Shown piece by piece: positions 39,901 through 51,900 of a stretch of 64,000 bases of DNA. A program made the translations under genes and the position numbers. Origin of the DNA: Eutreptiella sp. 'Long Island Sound 2002' (Eukaryota > Euglenozoa > Euglenophyceae > Eutreptiales > Eutreptiaceae); contig OZ038392.1 in NCBI GenBank assembly GCA_964036045.1, positions 36,221,330 to 36,285,329 on the forward strand, given 5' to 3'. How positions within the stretch are numbered: the stretch's first letter is position 1; the number at the start of each line of letters is the position of its first letter. Under the pieces are notes generated by a model that was not told the DNA's origin, made no database searches, and saw nothing but the letters and a program-made list of their open reading frames with translations.

Positions 39901-42900
39901 ATTAAGTTGCAATGGGGGGGGGTCTGGGTGGGTGGGTCTTCAGCCGGGTGGGTGGGTCTAAACCTTTGGACCCCCCCCCCTCTTATAATTCCGAGGGTTT
40001 CCTGGGTTGGGCTCCAGCCACCCCTTCTTTCTTTGGTCACAGGAGCCTTGTCTGGCTGGTTGCTGGTGCCCCTTTCCGCTTTGTTGTGCAGGCACCATGC
40101 CAAAAGGGTAAAAAAAAAAAGCGTTTTCACCCCATGTGTTTATACTCCATATACTCGGAATTTTCACGAGAATTTAAAAATGCACAAAAATGGGCATTTT
40201 CCAGTCATCCCAAAATAATTATCTCATTCCTGACCGTGTGCTTGTCAAAGATGTCCAGTATCCTAGTTGGTGGAACACTGATGCACAACTACAAGATCCT
40301 GGGTTCAATTCCTCAGGTTGGCATATACCTGTCATTGCGCAAAAGCGGTGGAGCTGTTTTCCCCGTTTTTTCCCATGGCTCATCATGAAACTAACTTCCA
40401 AAGGCAGGGTCATGTAGCCAATTTGGTTTACAAAAAATGCTCCCCACAGAATTATAAGACGGGGGGGGGGGTCTGAGTGGGTCAAAAGTGGGGTGGGTGG
40501 GTCCAAAGTTGGGTGGGTGGGTCTTGTCCAAACCCCCCCCCCCTCTTATAAGCGAAGCCTGACTGGGACACTGCATAATCTACTGCACAATTGCTCATGG
40601 GTGGCACACAATCCAAGGAGCAAATTGTTTTCCAATAGATGTGACATAATTTGGGTTTCCACAAGACTACAAGTGCAGAACATCCAAAAGGAAAATGTTT
40701 CTAGGCAGGTGCATAACAAAACCCAACCACCTGCCACCTGGATGGTGACTTCTTGCTGAACTGGTGTATCAACAATCGAAAAACCTAACAGGTATGGACA
40801 AAAACCGGAGACAAGTATCAGGACAATTTTAATTGGATGATAGGATCAATCAAACAGCCCTTTGCACAGTGGTTTACAATTTTTTTACAGTTTTTTTTAC
40901 CAGTTTTTTTTTACAGTGTTTTACAGTTTTTTTCAGTGTTTTACAGTTTTTTTTCCAATTTTTTTACAGTCTATTACAGTTTTTTCTTCTTCTTCAATTT
41001 TTTATGTTTTTTTTCAGTTTTTTTTACAGAGTCTGGCTTAGCCATGGAAATGGATGGTGAATTTGGTGCTGGCTACTTAGGAGGTCTGGCTGGTGCTTGT
41101 GAGGCTGTGCTTGTAATGTGCGTATAAGACTCCGTTCACTTGCCTTGAACGCATGTGATGTACGGGATATGTTGTGCATTGCTACGCTCAAGTCATGTGC
41201 TGTGCAAGTGAAAAACGAATCCACACGCTTCAGTGGGTCAACACCTCAGGTAGTCTTGTGCTGGCATATTTCTCTTCCAGACACAAAAGTGTATGTTGCC
41301 ATTTTCTTTTCATCAAAAAATTGTTTTGTTGTGAGGGGCAGTGTAGCCCTTCCACTTCATCACTTTTATAGTCCCTGTTCCACCCTCACTCTGCACCACT
41401 GCAGGCCTTGCATCCCTCAACTTTGCGTTCCCTCAGCCCCCTTCCTCTTCTGCAGGTCGTACAGGACGAGGTGCCAAGCATGGGAACGCTTTGAGTTTGT
41501 TTAACACAGCACAACAAGAGGATCTGCTCGAGTACATCCAACAGGATCAAGCAGGTGAAAATGGCCCCCCAATGCCCAGGGACGCATTGGAATAAAAAAA
41601 TTGTAAGGGGAGGTGCCCCCCTTTCCCCCCTTCCAATGCGGGTGAAAGGCAAAAACTTCGTTGGTGAGTGTGCCGCTTTGTGATATACAAAATGGTTGTC
41701 TCGCCCACTTGTTGTGCGCAATTTGAGGGTGAAAAGGAGTACCTGGTGGTAGCATCCCTCAATGCTGAAGCTTCCCGGGGTCATAAATTTGCAAGGCAAT
41801 AGTGGTGCTTTGTCAGGAGCCTGAGGGATCTGTGGAGTGCTTTGTGTGATATTGCCCATGGTTCTCTACAGATGCCTCAGACTCCGGACAATTTCTTTTC
41901 TATTCCTGGTGCACAGCCAACACCTGCTCCGACCCTTGAGCAGGTTGTGTGGGCAGTGCTCGTGTTTCGGCACCAAGATCGCCTTGTGGGGAAGGCACGT
42001 GAGGTGCCATACAACAAGGCACAGAAGGCTGAAACAAAACTCCATGCCACACAGCCGCAATGGCACGAGCCACCACTGCTACTGATTCAGACTAGCTTTA
42101 TTGCGCTTCATTGCTTCCCTGTTCACTGTTGAAAGGACCTCTGCAGAAGCCTGATTTATTGCTTTGAATCTGCCATGCACTGCAACATCCGTTGACAAGC
42201 AAGAGGGTCAGCCCCCCCTTCCCCCCCAGTTCGAACCCCCACACCCCCTCTTCCGCTCTAATGCATCCCTGTTGATGTCTTCATGAGTTGCTGCATGGTT
42301 TGAGTGTGGGGTACCACTTACAAGGGAGGTCGGAAGAGGCTTCCATGTGCAGGGGGAGCTGATAGTTGGCAGAACCTGGGGCCACAGACCTTGACGTGGT
42401 GGTTTGAGGCCCAGTGGGCTGCCATCTCTCGTGAACAGGCTGAAAAGGGGGCCGGCCGGGTACGTACATCCACCTGTGCTCGTTTTGCTGCAACAGTTGA
42501 TATTGTACAGAGGTGGCTTGATGCCTCTATGCACCGGCTTGCCATGCATGTGAATGCTTCTCCCTTGCCTGGCATTGGGACAGGGGTCCTCTGTGTTTTT
42601 TCTATGGCTATTTCTGAAGTTTTCTGTCAATGCTGTACAATGTGTGGACTCTTTGAGGACCAAGGATACTCTCTGTCCTGTGCAGCCAGAGGCAAGGAGC
42701 TCAAGGAGTACCCAGTCCCAGCTGCACACTGGGAGAAGTTGCGAGTGCGCACACAGGATGTACTGGAATGCATCAAGAGATCAGACATCAAGGCGGCCCG
42801 GATCGCGTCTCTGGCCCGTGAGGTCGTCAATTCAGAACAGCTGCAGGTTCCAGCCTGCCTCAGTTGTGTGCAGTGTGCAATTTTTCTCATGCCTCCAAAC

Positions 42901-45900
42901 CACCACTGCAGATATGTTTGGTGCATACTGCATTTCTCCATGTGTCGTACTGCTGTTTATGGTCACCTACCCATGTCCATTCTGATACGTGCCGCCCTAC
43001 ATCCATCAACCTGCATTACTACCCATGTCCTGCATCCGGTCTGGTGTAACCCCTGCCCATGACCCCGCTGCAGTGTATGCAACCTCGAAGTGATATGCTG
43101 CTGCAATGTACAGCGGTTTGCTGATTGCACCCTCAGGGTACCTACAGGTGCTCTCGAGGTACCTGGTCATGTGCAATGTGCCCTCACAGCGCCATGCGAG
43201 CATTTTTGGGGCGCACGGTCATCTGCCATGTGCCCTGAAGGCACCATGCGGTTGCTCCTAGGGTGCCTTGTATATGCAATGTGCCCTCATGGTGCTGTAC
43301 AGGGACTCCAGGGATGCCTGGCTACTTGCGGTGCCCTTTGGGCTCCGACTGCCGCACTCCATCCGCCACGTCCTCTCCCCTGCCCACCGGACTTTAAAGC
43401 CGAGCCCCTCGCTACTCTTACTCTCCAGTGTGTGTTAGGGTTCGAACCCGTGGTCTCCGACCGTTGTTGTCATGCCGCCATGCTCTCTCTCCTCGCCACT
43501 CGACTTTGGGAGGAGCCTCTCTCTACTTGCCCGCTCCACTATGTACCAAGGTTGGAATGAGCGACCTGCGGCTGCTGCTCCCCAACAACCACGTTCTCTG
43601 CCTAGCCGGTGGATTGCTGGCTGAGCCTCTCACCACTCGCCCGCTCCAATGTGTGCCAGGGTTCAAACCAATGATCGTTGGTCGCTGCGCTTCTGCTTCA
43701 TCACCACCAAGCTACCGCACACCTGCATACCGGCTCCCGTTGTTGGGTGTTATGGGTGTTTTGCACCAATCTGTTGTCCTTCCCTCATGCTCCCCAGCTC
43801 TCACGGCTGCTTTGTCGCCCGCCCTCTCTAACAATCGGTGCCGCACTACACTGTTGCAGGCCACACACGGCCATCACTTGCCGGGCCACTCGGGGCCCGC
43901 ATTGCCCATCAGGGCGCTCATCCACACGCCACTCAGGCCCTCGCTGGATGGGCCACTCGGGACCTGCAATGCCCATCGGGCACTCTCTCTCTACACTCAG
44001 GCCTGGACACTGAAACACAAAGGAAGGTTGTACGCACGTTGTGCGGCACCCACACTAGTGCCCCAGTGGCAGGCACAGGGCTGGCCCGGGGGCGCCCGTT
44101 AGCACGTCTTGTCTCCTCTTGCCGCTGATGTCCATTGGGCGCATTGGGAGCTTGTCCTAGTGGCTAGAGCACAGCCAAGCCTGCACCGCCCACTTGCACT
44201 CACTTCGCCAAGCGAGCGCTCACAATGTGCTCTGGGGGCACACCGCAAATGTAGGCGCCCCAAAAGCGCTTGTATGGCGCACTCCAGATGACCAGGCGCC
44301 CCATGAGCGCCAATATGGCACCATGAGGGTGCACCGTGGATGCCTTGGTCCTCTAAGAATGCCCACCAGGCGCTGTGCACATGGCTAGGCGCCCCAAGAA
44401 CTCCTGTATGGCGCCATAAGGGCGCACCATAGATGACCAGGCGCCCTGAGAGCGCTTGCATGGTGCCATGTGGGCACAGTCTATAAGACCTAGTGCCCCG
44501 TGAGCACCCGTATGGTGCCCAAGGGGCACACCGCACATGACTTGACGCCTTGACAGCGCCCGCATGGCGCCCTGAGAGTGCATTGCAGATGACCATGCGC
44601 CTCGAGAGCACCCGTATGGCACCATGAGGGCGCACCGTAGATGAGTAGGCGCCACGAGAACGCCCTCATGGCACCGTGAGGGCGCATCGCAGATGACGAG
44701 GTGCCTCCAGAGCACTTGCATGGTGCCGTGATGTCGCACCCCAAATGACCGGGCACCTGGAAAGTGCCCGTATGGAGCTATGAGGGCGCGTTGCAAATGA
44801 CCGGGCCCCCAGAACGGCCGCATGGTACCCAGAGGGCGCACCAAAGATGAAAGGTGTGGCGGCTAGACTCAAGTGGTTGCTGGCCATGTAGGAACAGGTG
44901 AGCTGAAAAAGGGGGAGCACGTGACACGGTGCGCGGAGCCCGACCGAACAGCTGTAGATTAATTGGTGGCTAGGCCGGAAGAGCGATACTTTCCCTCCAC
45001 TATTTGGACAAGGGCAGGAAAAGTCAACAATCCAGCATGGGGACCCCAAACCAGGGTGGTGGTTGCTCCCAAGGGGCCATCTTATGCATTTTTACCTGGG
45101 GAGGCGACGGATAGGGCAAGACGGAGGGATGTTTACACAGGTCTTGTACCGAATGGCCCCCTCTCCTTAGGGGGCATTTTGTGATGGGGTAAAAGCCAAC
45201 CCATTCTGGGTAACCCCCTATAACAGTAGTGCACGGTGCACGCGCGGTGCATATACTCCCCCAAAGAGGCGCGCCTAGAGTATAGTGGCTAGGCGATAGC
45301 TTAGGGGGAACACAGCAGATGAACATGTGAAGTTCGCCAGTACGAACCCCGGCGCACATAGGAGCTGCTTTTTTTTGGTGGAGGCTGCAGGGACGTGCCA
45401 GTGGCGATGGGTGCAAGGTGACAGGTATCGGCGCTAGAGCCATTTCTTCCCCCCTGCCCCCCACAGAGATGCCAGGTCCAGTGAGGCCCCTCAGATCGGG
45501 GACAAGGTGGAACGGGGCGCGTAGAATTTCCCCATGATATGAGCAGGTGGAGCCGAACGAGACAGCAGCGCCCGTATATGTGCAGGGAGGACGCCGATTG
45601 GCCCCAAGAGATTGTGTGGCACTGTAAGCAGCCAAGAGTGGCACCTCAGCCTAACGCGCAAGGTCTTAAGGTCTCAAGCCCTGTGCGCCACACCAGGAGC
45701 AGGGCCACGGGCTCGATGTCATCTGGAACCAGAGCGAGAACCCCCTGGCGGCCCACTTAACCGCCGCCCCCCCCCCCCCCCCTGAGTTATGACAGATAGC
45801 CGGGTGGTGGTTCGCTGCGGGACTGGTTCCACTGTCTCCCCGTGGCTCCACCTTGGCGCAGTGATGTCTGTCCTGAATTCTTAAGACGAAGGCAAAAGTG

Positions 45901-48900
45901 CAAACAGCAGTTTTGGTGCAAAAAAAAAAGCGCCATACAAACCTGCCATTGGGCTGGTTTGTGTAACCAGGTCGCGAAACAGTGCTCAATGATAATCCAA
46001 TCAATATGAAAGAACCACCATCTCATTCCAAGGTGTTTGGGCGAAGTTATGAAGCATATTGGAAATAGTTGTTTGCGCTTTTGCTGAAGAATTGTTTTTT
46101 GCAACAGGACCTTGGTTATTTGTATGCCATGGCGTGCACCTGCATATGCCATTGTGCACAGGAGCACCTGCTGTTGTGCAGTCCCGCTCGCCGTGTTGCA
46201 GGCTCATTTCAAAGATAGTCCTGAAGATCTGAAGCGACTGAATCATTTGGCGATCAAAAAGCCTAAAGCTGCACGGTTCAAATACATGCACTATTGTATG
46301 TTGGTGTTGCAGGCGTTGCGTATCTAGATCCATTGTGTTCCCATTGTGCACAGTTGCAGGGACAGGGCACTCTTTTCATCACCAGTGATTTGTTCCCCAG
46401 AAGCGCCCTTCAATAAATGGTTGCAGAGGAGTGTGTTGCACAGGTTTACTTTGCGAGCTCTTTTACTGACAACAAGGATTGTGTCACCGAGGAGTTCCTT
46501 GTGAGCTCTTTCCCTTCTCCTTAGGAGCCTCCCCCACCCCCCTTGCCTATCTCGTTTCACTTGGCCCTGGTACAACAGGGAAGACATCCCCAATTTCCAC
46601 ATTCCTGGCCCTATTATTTCGATCGGAACTGTGTGTTAGAAGTGTCGTGGGCGCAGTGTATCCAGCAGTGCTGCGATCACCTCCACCGCCTGTGTTCATG
46701 AAGAATGTTGCTCATGAGGGTCAATGCTTCTTCAGGGTCAGGAACTCGGTGGTGGCCGTCCAACAGGGATTGTTGGTCAACAAGATTTTTTCTCCCCATA
46801 ATTAACAAGTGCAGGATGGCCAAGCAGCTGCAGGGTACCCAGGGCAGCACAGCACTGTGGGGTTGGCGATTGTGTTCAGTAGACACACAGGCACACAGTG
46901 GAAGAAACACCCCCCATGAAATGATCGGGCGACAGAAGAACCGGCATTTGCTGTCAAGTCATGTACGTGGAGCAGTGTGAAATGACATGGCCCCTCCCAT
47001 GCAAAGGGAACAGCTACAAGGTTATGACTAATGTAGGATACAAGGGGAGCTTTTGCACACAGTGTGCATGCAGTGCAAAGTTTTGTGTTGATGGAAATAC
47101 CGGGCCCATATTTTCAAGTTTGATTCAATGCAGTATGAAACTAATGGACAAAAGGGGGTGTCAAGGGGCCCAGATGTTGTTTCTCCCCCATGAGAGTGCT
47201 TCATGTAGACACATCACTCCTCTTTGCTTTGGAGACCCCTGGATGGCATGGGATATGAAGCCGTTTTACTCCTCTCCATTTTTGGAGCTGCACTGCGTGC
47301 ACATTTGACACAAGACCCCATGTTTTATACCTATGAAAGCCATGATGTCCCGCACCACATGCACGACAACACAATTTGGCATTTCTCAGTTGCTTTTTGT
47401 GATGTCAGTAAGTCTTTGACACTGGTTTGTTACCTTGGAGTGATCCTGTGTGACCACACAGCCCTAAGCTCGGTACATGCAGGTCCACGCACACGCAGTT
47501 CAAAGTAGCCCTCAAAGGGCGTAGGTGCGCAAAATGCTTCAGACAGGCCACCACTTATAGTGGCACGTTCATCCTTAGCCATGCCCGAGCTCCCATATTG
47601 CATGCTGGCGTCACATGCATTTGCATGTCCCGGCCTTCTCTTATCCCTCAGTGCCCAGCTACCTTGGATTGACACGAGCAGTTGAGGGTGAGAAGAAAGG
47701 TGTGCGATGAAGCATGACTGTCGGGATGGGCAGCTGCACCTGAGTTCAGGGACGCATGAGGATAAAACTTTTATGAGGAGGTCCAACCCTCCCTCCCCCT
47801 CAGTTCATCCCCCCCACGCCCCCTGCCCCCCTCCGCTCCCGACCAAGTTGTCTGAAAAACAATGTTCTCCAGCGCTCTGGCGCCACTGTTTTGTGTGTTT
47901 TGTGGACCATTTTTGACGAAAAAACGAAAAAATGTCGGGGTTCAGTTGGTAAGGGGATGGGGCACCCCCCTCCCCCCCGCCCCTCCTCTGCTCCATTGTG
48001 TCCCTGCCTGAGTTCCGAAGCCTCCAAACCTTGGTGAGATAAACGCCTAATGCCGGGCTCAGATCTGTTACCCCAGTTGAGAAGTGGCAACTACGGCCAT
48101 AGGGTGAGCCCCTTTCCTGATTCATCCGCCCGTCCCCGATGCAAAGAGATTCAAAGCTTTTCTTTCTTGGCCTGCCGCTGTTTCTTTGCCAGTGGAATAG
48201 GATTTTCGGGGTCTCAGACCCAAGTCAGGGGGTTTCACGTCCCCTTTCCTTTCCATTTCCGCCTTTTATGTTTGCGACACACCAATGCCCACATGAAGAC
48301 AGAGGGACTGGAGCAACAAGAACAAGCCGCGTACAAATGAGCAGATGAATATTACACTTCAGAATCCTCACACTGGAGGGTTGGTTACATATTTCTGGCC
48401 ACAGCAGCCAAGCTTTGGGTGAAGCTGCAACCCCCCAGGATGCCATTGGAGCAGGCACCAAATTATGTAACAGAGAGGAATCGTTTCGAGCCAACAAAGT
48501 TCACTGCTCATGCGCCCAGCAGTCAACGAGCGCACGAAATGTCGCACAAGGCTTCCTGTCTGCACACCTGAGTGCTGTAGTGCACGGCTTAGTGAGCGGG
48601 TGCCTCCTTGGCTGAGCCCCCCCCCCCCCCCACCACCTGCATGGCATCCTTCGTCCTGTCACGACGCATTTCTCAACGTGCATCCTCAGACAGCACAAAC
48701 CCTACTGAAAGAGCAGTGCTGAGCCAGGGCGCCCACAACCACCGATCCGCTCAAAAAGTTTCTGCAAAACAAAAAGGCAGGTGGTCAGCTCTGTCCTCCG
48801 CAGAAAGCCACAGCCCACGCTACAGCTCACTGAGACTGACATAGCAGTCGGCTGCAGACGACGGTAGTGACTCATCTGCGACCGCGCTGTCTTCTTTTCT

Positions 48901-51900
48901 GCCTTCTTGGCCTCCTGCCTTCTCTGGTGCAAGATCCAGTGTCCTCCAGGACGTCGTCCCATCCGTAGGTATTACCAGAGTGGACCAATGGACTGTGGGT
49001 GGCGTCAACTGAGGGAGGCTTTAGGCTGTGCAGGTCCCCACAGTGAAACCATCCAACATCAACAGGGTTGTGTTGCATGTGTGGTCAACAGCGTCACGTC
49101 GGCTGCACTGCGTCGCGCTGTGCGCATTGCACAAGCTGTTCCGTCAACTGCGACGGTCAAATCAGAGAAATGTGGGGCGAAGACATTCTGAAGAAGCGGC
49201 CAGAGTGCCACGTGTTGCACCCTTCCACTGCAGACCTGAATGTGTTTTGACCTTCTCTTCCTCACCAACGGGCGATGCAAGACTGGTGAGTCTGCGGTGG
49301 AGCCAACCCGATCCCTGAGGCCGCCAGAGCGTTTATCAGTGACACCCAGAGTGCTTTTCCTTTCAGTAAGCCAACCAAGTCAGGCTGCGATTTGCGGGTG
49401 CGACGTTTTTCCATGCCAGTCGCCTTTTGGCTGTTGAGAATTCCATTTGGGTGGACAATGCCGCTGAATGGCAGCTCCCTTCACATGTGTAGAATTGCGC
49501 ATTCCCAGACCCTACCCCTTACCCATGCCCCTGGGCATCCATTGCCAGCCCTGGCCGGCACTGCTCTGTCGATACTCCATGGATCCCACCCAAATAATCG
49601 AATGGGACTTATTCAAATAAAAGAAAACAATCCTCCCCCGCACCCATGCCCATCGCCCGTTGCCTGTGTGCGTGGCCCATGCAGGCCTGCCCTAATTACC
49701 CGTCGCGCCACCTGTCATATGGCAAAAAACGCCGTTTTTTTGGCCAAAATCCACATTTTTCTCTGTTTTCCATTGTTTTCTGGTGTTTTCTGGTGTTTTT
49801 TGGTGTTTTTTGGAGTTTTTTGGTGTGTTTTAGCACATGTGACCACATTTCATGGCACTCCAATACCACATCTTTTAATTTTTGCCTTTGCATAATCTAC
49901 CTGCTGCACGCGTTTTGCGTGCTGCACGCGTTTTGCGCAACGCACTTCGATCCCTACAGGTTCATCAGGTACCCCGATAGGATCAGGTGTGTATGACACA
50001 ATTGTCTCAGGTTCATTAGGTACCTTTACAGGTGCTCGGGACATGGCATGGTTCGAAGAGAGTGGGAGTAAGGCTTTAGCAAGAATCAATATGGTATTAG
50101 CTTACACATTCCACCCTCATTCTTTTCTCTCATAGACACCATGCTTTTCAGCAGCACGTGTGACTTGCGTACGGTATATCTTCAGTCCGTGCGCCGTTGT
50201 GAGGTAATCCGTAGCTTCAGTAGCACTGGAATACCGCGTCCATTGTCCGCCGGTGGGGCGCAGCCAAATGGGGAGGCTGCGGGGGTTCGACACCGCCACC
50301 GGTTCCCGAGGACGCACCCGCTCAATTGAGGCCAACAGCGCTGACGTCCTACTTCTCTACCATCTCGGCACCATGTGCCTGTTGTGACGAGAAGTTGCAT
50401 GGTGCAATCGTGCGTTGCACGCTGTGCCAAAAGGATGCCCATGAGATCTGCACACAACATGGCAAGTGCCTACGTTGTGTATGCCGCGTCTGTGATTCAC
50501 CGTCAGCCGGCGTTATGCGCACTTGCAAACAGTGCAAGCGACGTGTCCACCAGCGATGTTCCACTGCTGTGATGTTGGAAGCAGTTTGCCATGTGTGCTC
50601 TGCTCCAAGGCCTGCACCACCGCCTTCACAGCCTAAAGTTCGGAAATTTAAGCCAAAGTGGCGTGAAGGTCGCCCATGGTTGTGTCACGAGAATGGCTTA
50701 ATGTGGTGTGCAGCGTGCCGAGAATACCCTCAACAGGGTGTATGCCAGTCATGGGTGGACGGCAATTCATGTTTGCGGTTATCAACTGTCAAGGACCACA
50801 CCAAGTGTGGATTACACGCTAAGTCCTTGGCATTTTGGAATAGTGCTGGTGCATCATCCTCTGTGGTCGGTGCTCTTCCCAGCCCAGTACAGTCCTGCAT
50901 ACGCGGTCTTTTCGCTGTCGTGTACCGCATCGCGAAGCGAGGTGGTGCCCTTCCCGGGGATGCTGAGCTTGTCACTTTGACAGGGGGCTCCATCACTCCC
51001 TCATATCACGGACGGACCGCGTCCGTCACCATTCTGCATGCCATTGCTGCCCCATACCGCGCAGACGAGGGTGTTGCCATCATGGCCAGCCAATTCTTCG
51101 GATTGGCATCGGACTCGTGCACGGACATGGGTGCACATAAGGAGGAGCTGTTGTACACGCGCACCGTCCGGAATGGTGTGGTGACCACCTCGTACCTAGG
51201 ATGTGAGTATCTGAAGAGCGGGGACGCCGGTGCCATTGTGGCTTCATACAAGCGCGCACTCCTCCGGGCGGGCGCTCCCGTTGAGGAATGGGTTGCTCGC
51301 TTGTTTTGGTACTGGTTTCTGACTGTTTCTTCCGTGTGTCTGCAGACCTGTGTGAAGATCAGAATCAATCTGCAGACATGGACGGAGTGGACGTTCAATC
51401 AGCGGACTGTCAAGACCATCGTCCGCAGCCAGTTGTGAAGCGACACAAAACTGACCCGCAACCTATTAGCGATAGCGAGGAGTTGGGGGGGGGAGGCAAA
51501 TTTTTGCCGGGGCAAGAGCACGACAGTGCTCAGGTGCGAGAGCGGGAGGGGAGCCAGTGGCCACCTGATTTCTAAGCACTGACAGCAATCAAGAACGGGT
51601 GCATGGCCTGGAGCCAGCCCAATGGACGCCGCCATCGATGCGCAAGTGCGCTGATGTAAACCGTGTTTGGAGAATGAGAAGAATGATTTGTTCATTGCAT
51701 GTTGTTGTAGTGTCGTGCAGGGCTGGAGGGTTTGGTATATGAATTACAGCTAGTGTGCAGAAGGCGGGTTGAAATAAAAACAACCATTCAGGAACTACAT
51801 TCAGTGCACTAGGACAAACAGGACACCAAACATGGGCCTGCTGCAGCATCTTGCGCTATCCAAAAAACCAAAAAATACCCAAATTTCCAGAAAAAACCAA

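Larger units (their letters stand above)
36938..41455 (+). other. DBP9 intron 13
   Basis: 4.5 kb. Contains a C run near 37109-37121, two family-B repeats (about 38705-38770 and 39300-39380), a family-A copy (about 39080-39155), two tRNA-like pieces (39829-39890 minus, 40250-40325 plus), paired GGGTGGGTGGGTC blocks (about 39910-39990 and 40460-40555) and a T-rich minisatellite (40875-41035) before the acceptor. Confidence 0.55.
42847..46201 (+). other. DBP9 intron 15
   Basis: 3.4 kb dominated by repeats: a plus-oriented array (43130-43345), a ~110-bp tRNA-like tandem array (43395-43710) and an inverted partner array (44215-44850), then a C run at 45767-45782. A 206-codon minus frame (45024-45644) has no motif. 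Confidence 0.55.

Noticed and set aside
41872-41945. Possible helicase exon after TTCTCTACAG (MPQTPDNFFSIPG...)
   Set aside because: Good splice sites, but exon 14 ends in phase 1, which gives a stop here. Exon 15 at 42686 fits both phase and family sequence.
45024-45644. 206-codon minus-strand frame in intron 15
   Set aside because: No domain and no start or splice context; near repeat arrays.
46296-46326. Read-through of exon 16 to a stop at 46324
   Set aside because: Would remove the conserved PSYL segment. Exon 17 fits phase and family; the apparent 17-nt intron here is too short.
46560-46600. Walker-A-like peptide GPGTTGKT in intron 16
   Set aside because: A single motif in a short frame, with no second helicase or kinase motif in phase nearby.
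51309-51345. A 37-nt GT-AG intron joining the hAT frame to the frame ending at 51575
   Set aside because: Joining at these sites creates a TGA, and the intron would be unusually short.
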